IMG/VR virus record: IMGVR_UViG_3300031758_000537
Span: 1-25,051 of that record
Source: a virus
Reading direction: 5' to 3' (one strand)
DNA: 25,051 nucleotides
Made by a program: the position numbers and the translations under genes. Every line of letters begins with the position of its first letter. Within the stretch, counting starts at the first letter, position 1. Of this stretch, positions 21,957 to 25,051 are shown piece by piece. Under the pieces are notes generated by a model. That model searched no databases and was not told where the DNA came from. It was given only the letters and a program-made list of their open reading frames with translations.

Positions 21957-22751
21957 TTAGAACGGCGCACCTTGATTATCGTCAATAAAAATACCTGTCT
22001 GTGGAGCGTTCATTTGAGGAGGAGCCTGTTGCTGAAATCCATTATTTTGTTGGAAAGGCATCTGCTGTTGAACAGGAGCTTGCTGTTGTACTGGTTGCGT
22101 AAAAACAGGTTGTTGATATTGTGGAGGCTGAAACGTTTGAACAGGCTGTTGAGGCATTGCTTGACCAACTTGTGGTTCAGGACCAAACTTAGTAATAATG
22201 TTTTGCCAATCTTGTGATTCTCTGATTTTCTTCTGAACGTATTGCCATAAAGAATGAAATTGTTGCCATGAAAACTTATCTAAATCGAATAAGAACGGCG
22301 CGTTTTTAGGTTGACCATAATTACTTGTCGGAGGCATAATCATTGTTCCTGATGCAGCTATGTTAGCGTAGGTAATATCGTCCTTTTGAGTGTGAACAAC
22401 CATTACTTGACATGACTGCCCTAAGTATGCAGGTAAGTCTTTTGCTAAATCAATTTTAGCTACCCCTCTCCATTGTTTAAGCATCTTGCAAAGGTTAGCC
22501 TTTTCATCTGAATAGAAATTGTAATCTTGCATAATAGATAATCTTTGAGGTCCTCTTGTTTCGTCAAATACCTGTTCAGGTAATGTTGGAAACTCGAAGC
22601 AGAACTTTACTTTAGGCTTACTGCTTACGTTGCCTTTGAAATTTTCTTGATGCGTACCCATATCAATTATTGCATAGCAAATTGCTGGGTGTAATCCTGC
22701 TGGAGGAATTGGCTTTTGGGTTCTTTGACCCTGTGGTGTTGATAGTCCCAT
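21957..22751 (-). CDS. Single-stranded DNA-binding protein with Gln/Pro tail and acidic tip
   Basis: A 264-residue protein. The N-terminal half (about 1-140) resembles DUF669-like phage OB-fold proteins ('IPPAGLHPAICYAIID', 'KPKVKFCFEFPTL', 'LCKMLKQWRG', 'YLGQSCQVMVVHTQ'). Residues about 200-250 are low-complexity Gln/Pro repeats, and the end is 'IFIDDNQGAPF', which copies the logic of the SSB tip DDDIPF used to recruit partner proteins. The leader is AAACAAACAAAAACAAAAACAAG, an unstructured A/C run that fits strong translation, as needed for an abundant protein. It lies in the recombination/replication cluster. Confidence 0.75.
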   Translation of the reverse strand: MGLSTPQGQRTQKPIPPAGLHPAICYAIIDMGTHQENFKGNVSSKPKVKFCFEFPTLPEQVFDETRGPQRLSIMQDYNFYSDEKANLCKMLKQWRGVAKIDLAKDLPAYLGQSCQVMVVHTQKDDITYANIAASGTMIMPPTSNYGQPKNAPFLFDLDKFSWQQFHSLWQYVQKKIRESQDWQNIITKFGPEPQVGQAMPQQPVQTFQPPQYQQPVFTQPVQQQAPVQQQMPFQQNNGFQQQAPPQMNAPQTGIFIDDNQGAPF

Positions 22752-22775
22752 CTTGTTTTTGTTTTTGTTTGTTTA

Positions 22776-23069
22776 TTAATAAATTAATTTATCCGTCTTT
22801 AACTCTTGTTTCCTTTTGTAATTAGTTAGTTTCTTAGTAATTCTCTTTCTCAATAACGTTGCTGACTTTCTCATCTTAGCATTGCTTTTAAATTCAAATC
22901 TGCCTAAACCTTTAACTGTTATTGATACTGCTGAAACATCTGACTTTTTCCTTTTAAACCTATCAGATATTCCCGTCCAAAAAGGATACAGCATAAAATA
23001 TAATTCTTTGCGTGTGTATTGCGGAAACATACTGATAAGTTTGTCGGGAACTTGTTTGTCTTTTGCCAT
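22776..23069 (-). CDS. Small basic protein, possibly DNA-binding
   Basis: The protein has 97 residues and is rich in Lys and Arg, especially in the last 40 ('KMRKSATLLRKRITKKLTNYKRKQ'). The middle 'SITVKGLGRFEFKSNAK' is faintly like the beta arm of HU/IHF proteins (V.GfG.F), but the rest does not fit well. The start overlaps the upstream stop as TAATG, so it is made together with the coiled-coil protein. A nucleoid-like or DNA-binding role is plausible and unproven. Confidence 0.55.
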   Translation of the reverse strand: MAKDKQVPDKLISMFPQYTRKELYFMLYPFWTGISDRFKRKKSDVSAVSITVKGLGRFEFKSNAKMRKSATLLRKRITKKLTNYKRKQELKTDKLIY

Positions 23070-23668
23070 TACTTAGTAACTACTGATACTTCTTTGTAAA
23101 ACTTAATACCTGCAATAATATCACCATCGTTAAGTGATTCTTTGTTAGCCTTAATCCATTCACGAACTTTTGCCTCGTCAACCATTAAGAATTGAACAGG
23201 AACTCTGCTAAGGTCAACAACATCAAATTTCCAATTGTGTCTGATGTTAGATGCTTTTTGTGATTCTAACATAGCTAACTCATGGTTAATGCTGTCTTCA
23301 AATAAACTGTTAGCTGGAGCTTGCTGTTTAAGTTCTTGCTCTCTTCTTAGTAATTCTAAGTTCCATTCCTTAATTTGATTTTTAAGGTACTGAATAGAAT
23401 TGTTAAGAGGTTCAGATAAATCTTTAGCAACTGCATCAACTTTTTTACCTGCATCAAGGTAAGGCTTTTTAAGTTCTGTCCTTTTCTCTTCAATCAGTTT
23501 TAAGTGATTGTTTACTGCGGATAACTTTTGATTTGCAATAGCTAAAGATACATCGTCTGTAACTTTAATTTGTAACGCTTCTTCAGATAACTGAATGAAT
23601 ACGTCTTTTGTAGATTGTAGTTTACTCCATTCTAAATCTACTCTGTCGGTTGTTGTGATTGTGTTCAT
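23069..23668 (-). CDS. Coiled-coil recombination-associated protein
   Basis: A 199-residue protein. Residues about 25-115 form a long helical hairpin ('ANQKLSAVNNHLKLIEEKRTELKKP', 'AKDLSEPLNNSIQYLKNQIKEW'). Residues about 140-199 form a small conserved tail 'RHNWKFDVVDLSRVPVQFLM…GIKFYKEVSVV', a pattern often found in phage proteins encoded next to ssDNA-binding and annealing proteins. The helical part is faintly like Gam-type host-nuclease inhibitors, but that match is not firm. It has its own leader with the duplicated palindromic control element and so probably heads a transcription unit running leftward. Confidence 0.65.
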   Translation of the reverse strand: MNTITTTDRVDLEWSKLQSTKDVFIQLSEEALQIKVTDDVSLAIANQKLSAVNNHLKLIEEKRTELKKPYLDAGKKVDAVAKDLSEPLNNSIQYLKNQIKEWNLELLRREQELKQQAPANSLFEDSINHELAMLESQKASNIRHNWKFDVVDLSRVPVQFLMVDEAKVREWIKANKESLNDGDIIAGIKFYKEVSVVTK

Positions 23669-23718
23669 GACTGATAGTTTTTATATGTATAACGTAAAAA
23701 TTTGTACAATGTTACAAA
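23669..23718 (-). promoter_or_regulatory. Duplicated leader and palindromic operator-like element, copy B
   Basis: On the + strand, TGATAGTTTTTATAT next to the start codon is followed by AACGTA and by the inverted repeat TTTGTA (23701-23706) and TACAAA (23713-23718) with a six-base spacer. Coding-strand TAATTTTG just upstream fits the Bacteroidota -7 consensus TAnnTTTG and overlaps the palindrome, so a bound protein would block the promoter. No good -33 element at the standard distance is seen. Confidence 0.6.
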
Positions 23719-23727
23719 ATTAATAAT

Positions 23728-23758
23728 CAATTTGCAAATTATTTTTGTAAAATCTTAC
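23728..23758. promoter_or_regulatory. Two further palindromes in the 92-base gap
   Basis: AATTTGCAAATT is a perfect 12-base palindrome at 23729-23740, and TTGTAA / TTACAA (about 23745-23759) forms a 6-bp inverted repeat with a four-base spacer. With copy B of the leader element they crowd the gap before the coiled-coil gene. Function unknown; AT-rich palindromes also arise by chance. Confidence 0.35.
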
Positions 23759-23760
23759 AA

Positions 23761-24219
23761 TTATTTTTTCTTACTAAACTTTTTCTTTGCTTCCGACTTA
23801 ACTTTATCAAGACTGTTTAGTTCTCTTTTGTAGTTCTCGTTCAGTCTTTTTTGTTCGTTCTGTAACTTTGCTTCGCGGTCTTTAACACGTTTGCTGATGG
23901 TTTCAGGCATCAATATAGCTTCGTCAGGCAATACACAGAATAAAGCTACTTCGTGCATAATAAAGTAATAGTTACCTTCAAAACGAATAGTTCTGTTTTC
24001 AAGGATGTTAAACATTACTTTGCTTCCTACTTTGATACGAGGATCACAATTATCAGCAACAGCCATTACTCTACCAATATTATTTTCTTCGGCGCTTTCT
24101 GTTAAGATAATTTTTGATACTTCTTTTTCTTCTTTGATTTTTTCTAAAATCACTGACTTGTTTAGTGGAATCGGAAATCCTGCCGGAACATCGAATCCTT
24201 TTTTTGTTGTTTTACTCAT
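23761..24219 (-). CDS. GroES-like co-chaperonin with coiled-coil tail
   Basis: A 152-residue protein. Residues about 13-97 match the Cpn10 fold: 'PLNKSVILEKIKEEK' (compare PL.DRV.VK), the mobile-loop region 'VSKIILTESAEENN' with the hydrophobic tripeptide I37-I38-L39 that in GroES binds GroEL, 'IGRVMAVADNC', 'IKVGSKVMFN' and the last strands 'YYFIMHEVALFCVL'. A 55-residue Lys/Glu tail (98-152, 'KRVKDREAKLQNEQKRLNENYKREL…') follows and is predicted coiled coil; ordinary GroES ends before this. T4 gp31 and other phages encode such co-chaperonins for capsid folding with host GroEL; no GroEL is in the window. Leader: AAAACAAATAAAC. Confidence 0.82.
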   Translation of the reverse strand: MSKTTKKGFDVPAGFPIPLNKSVILEKIKEEKEVSKIILTESAEENNIGRVMAVADNCDPRIKVGSKVMFNILENRTIRFEGNYYFIMHEVALFCVLPDEAILMPETISKRVKDREAKLQNEQKRLNENYKRELNSLDKVKSEAKKKFSKKK

Positions 24220-24484
24220 GTTTATTTGTTTTATATGTTTTCCATTCTCCCATTATTGTGTCTGCTATTGTATATGCTACAATTTCTTTTTCTTTGTTAT
24301 AAAAATTAATCCTGTATGACCCGTAGTTATCAGAAGTAAATAATCCCATTTCAACATCAAGTTTTAAATCATTTCCAAATTCAAGAATAATGTAATTTTC
24401 AATAATTTCTTTTAATGTTTTTACAAAATCTTTTTGTCTATTTTTCCAGTAATTATCTAACGTAGTAGTTGTTGTGTAGTTCAT
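24212..24484 (-). CDS. Unknown small early protein of 90 residues
   Basis: The product begins MNYTTTTTLDNYWKNRQKDF and has one amphipathic helix ('VKTLKEIIENYIILEFG') followed by beta strands ('LKLDVEMGLFT', 'YGSYRINFYNKEKEIVAYTI'). No motif recognised. Its 3' end (…YKTNKHE) overlaps the co-chaperonin start by eight bases and also supplies that gene's A-rich leader. The start overlaps the upstream gene by ATGA. Confidence 0.6.
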   Translation of the reverse strand: MNYTTTTTLDNYWKNRQKDFVKTLKEIIENYIILEFGNDLKLDVEMGLFTSDNYGSYRINFYNKEKEIVAYTIADTIMGEWKTYKTNKHE

Positions 24485-24687
24485 TTTCTTAAATCTATAA
24501 AGTAATTAGTTCTAACATTCATTAATTCATTTTTTACTCCGTGCCAATAAGGAACTTTGTTTTGTTTACAATTTTCCATTATTTTTTCTACTGATAAAAT
24601 AGAACATTCTTTTGCTAGTTCTAATGTTTTGCAAACTTTTAAATACTGATTAAGTATGTAATTTGCTTCGTTTTCTACTGTTTTCAT
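24481..24687 (-). CDS. Unknown small early protein of 68 residues
   Basis: A helical, soluble protein ('EANYILNQYLKVCKTLELAKEC', 'EKIMENCKQNKVPYWHGVKNE'). The start lies 38 bases inside the preceding gene, a long overlap for this genome, but the next internal ATG is at about residue 36 and would leave too little. The stop overlaps the following gene by ATGA. No family recognised. Confidence 0.5.
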   Translation of the reverse strand: MKTVENEANYILNQYLKVCKTLELAKECSILSVEKIMENCKQNKVPYWHGVKNELMNVRTNYFIDLRK

Positions 24688-24844
24688 GCTCTTTGATTAT
24701 TAAGTTAACAATATTTTCAGCATCCTTTTTTACATTTACCCAATGTTTATTTGTTTGACTTGGGTCATGCCACCTATTATCTAATTTTAAATCGTAACAT
24801 AAATAGTTGTAAACCATTTCAATTAATTTTTGTTTTGTTTTCAT
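24650..24844 (-). CDS. Unknown small early protein of 64 residues
   Basis: The product starts MKTKQKLIEMVYNYLCYDLK, contains 'RWHDPSQTNKHWVNVKKDAEN' and ends in a basic tail 'ENSRKRSKLHT'. The leader AAAAACAAATAAC matches those before 24219 and 17325. The start is one base after the preceding stop. Likely real as part of the operon; function unknown. Confidence 0.55.
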   Translation of the reverse strand: MKTKQKLIEMVYNYLCYDLKLDNRWHDPSQTNKHWVNVKKDAENIVNLIIKEHENSRKRSKLHT

Positions 24845-24845
24845 G

Positions 24846-25051
24846 TTATTTGTTTTTAGTTGTGTTCATGTTAAACGTGTGATTAAAGCATAGCTTAATA
24901 TCATTACTGTTGTAATGCTTAATTACGCCAGTATTCTCAAGAGCTACTGCCCAAATAGTATTTTCGTGTGGACCATAATCAATAATGAATAAAGCCATTC
25001 CGTCCCCGTGAGGCGTTGATACCCACAATATTTGTTTGAACTCATGTATTG
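24846..25051 (-). CDS. Unknown protein, 5' partial at the window edge
   Basis: The frame stays open to the right edge (…IHEFKQILWVSTPHGDGMALF), so the gene starts outside the window and the TTG near 25028 is not its start. About 68 residues are visible: beta-rich 'WVSTPHGDGMALFIIDYGP', 'TIWAVALENTGVIKHYN' and a polar end 'NMNTTKNK'. This W-V-x-T-P-x-G-x-G pattern is common in small phage proteins of unknown function. It is the first gene seen of the leftward early block. Confidence 0.6.
   Translation of the reverse strand, partial: IHEFKQILWVSTPHGDGMALFIIDYGPHENTIWAVALENTGVIKHYNSNDIKLCFNHTFNMNTTKNK

Noticed and set aside
21972-22217. Repetitive tract that looks like a short tandem repeat array
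   Set aside because: It encodes the Gln/Pro-rich tail of the SSB-like protein; units are irregular codon runs with no spacers, so neither CRISPR nor a regulatory repeat.
24005-24319. 104-residue + strand frame with hydrophobic stretches
   Set aside because: It is antisense to the GroES-like gene and its neighbour, both of which have better support.

Overview
This window looks like part of a tailed-phage (or prophage) genome that infects a Bacteroidota host, probably of the Flavobacteriia. The DNA is AT-rich and starts are preceded by A/T-rich leaders rather than Shine-Dalgarno sequences. One gene carries a signal peptide of the type common in Flavobacteriia (…TISA|Q). Gene density is phage-like, with many ATGA and TAATG stop/start overlaps. 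There are no rRNAs, tRNAs, CRISPR arrays, transposases or integrases. Terminase, portal and capsid genes are not in the window, so morphology cannot be assigned.

The layout is two convergent blocks that meet at a rho-independent terminator near 15744-15769. The left block (1-15680, + strand) is late and virion-related. It holds a KGG-punctuated modular virion protein cut by the window edge, an ejection-like internal protein, a GIY-YIG homing endonuclease, an internal virion-type protein, and a 1768-residue polyvalent protein with a degenerate PD-(D/E)XK-like module and a ddrB-type ParB domain. It continues with a ferritin, a 1062-residue polyvalent protein with an N-terminal zincin protease, a Cys-rich protein, a collagen-like fibre with a lectin-type DUF1566 tip, and a small unknown.

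The right block (15754-25051, - strand) is early, for replication and recombination. Read in transcription order from the right edge it has four small unknowns, a GroES-like co-chaperonin, a coiled-coil recombination-type protein, a small basic protein and an SSB-like protein with an acidic Pro-Phe tip. Next come its shorter OB-fold relative, a NinB-like protein, small unknowns including an HTH protein, a 53-residue membrane protein missed by length cut-offs, a helicase-loader-like protein and DnaB. It ends with a secreted protein, a 46-residue ORF, a small zincin, a RusA resolvase and a NinG-like HNH nuclease.

The parts fit a lytic programme. The right block melts, coats, recombines and resolves DNA. 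The left block builds virion parts and apparently several large proteins that may be packaged and injected. The most unusual items are: the ferritin translationally coupled to a polyvalent-protein gene; a homing endonuclease that carries a recoded copy of the first ten codons of the gene it sits in front of; a GroES-like protein with a coiled-coil tail; and a duplicated palindromic control element in front of two distant early genes. All functional calls rest on reading motifs by eye; no database search was run.
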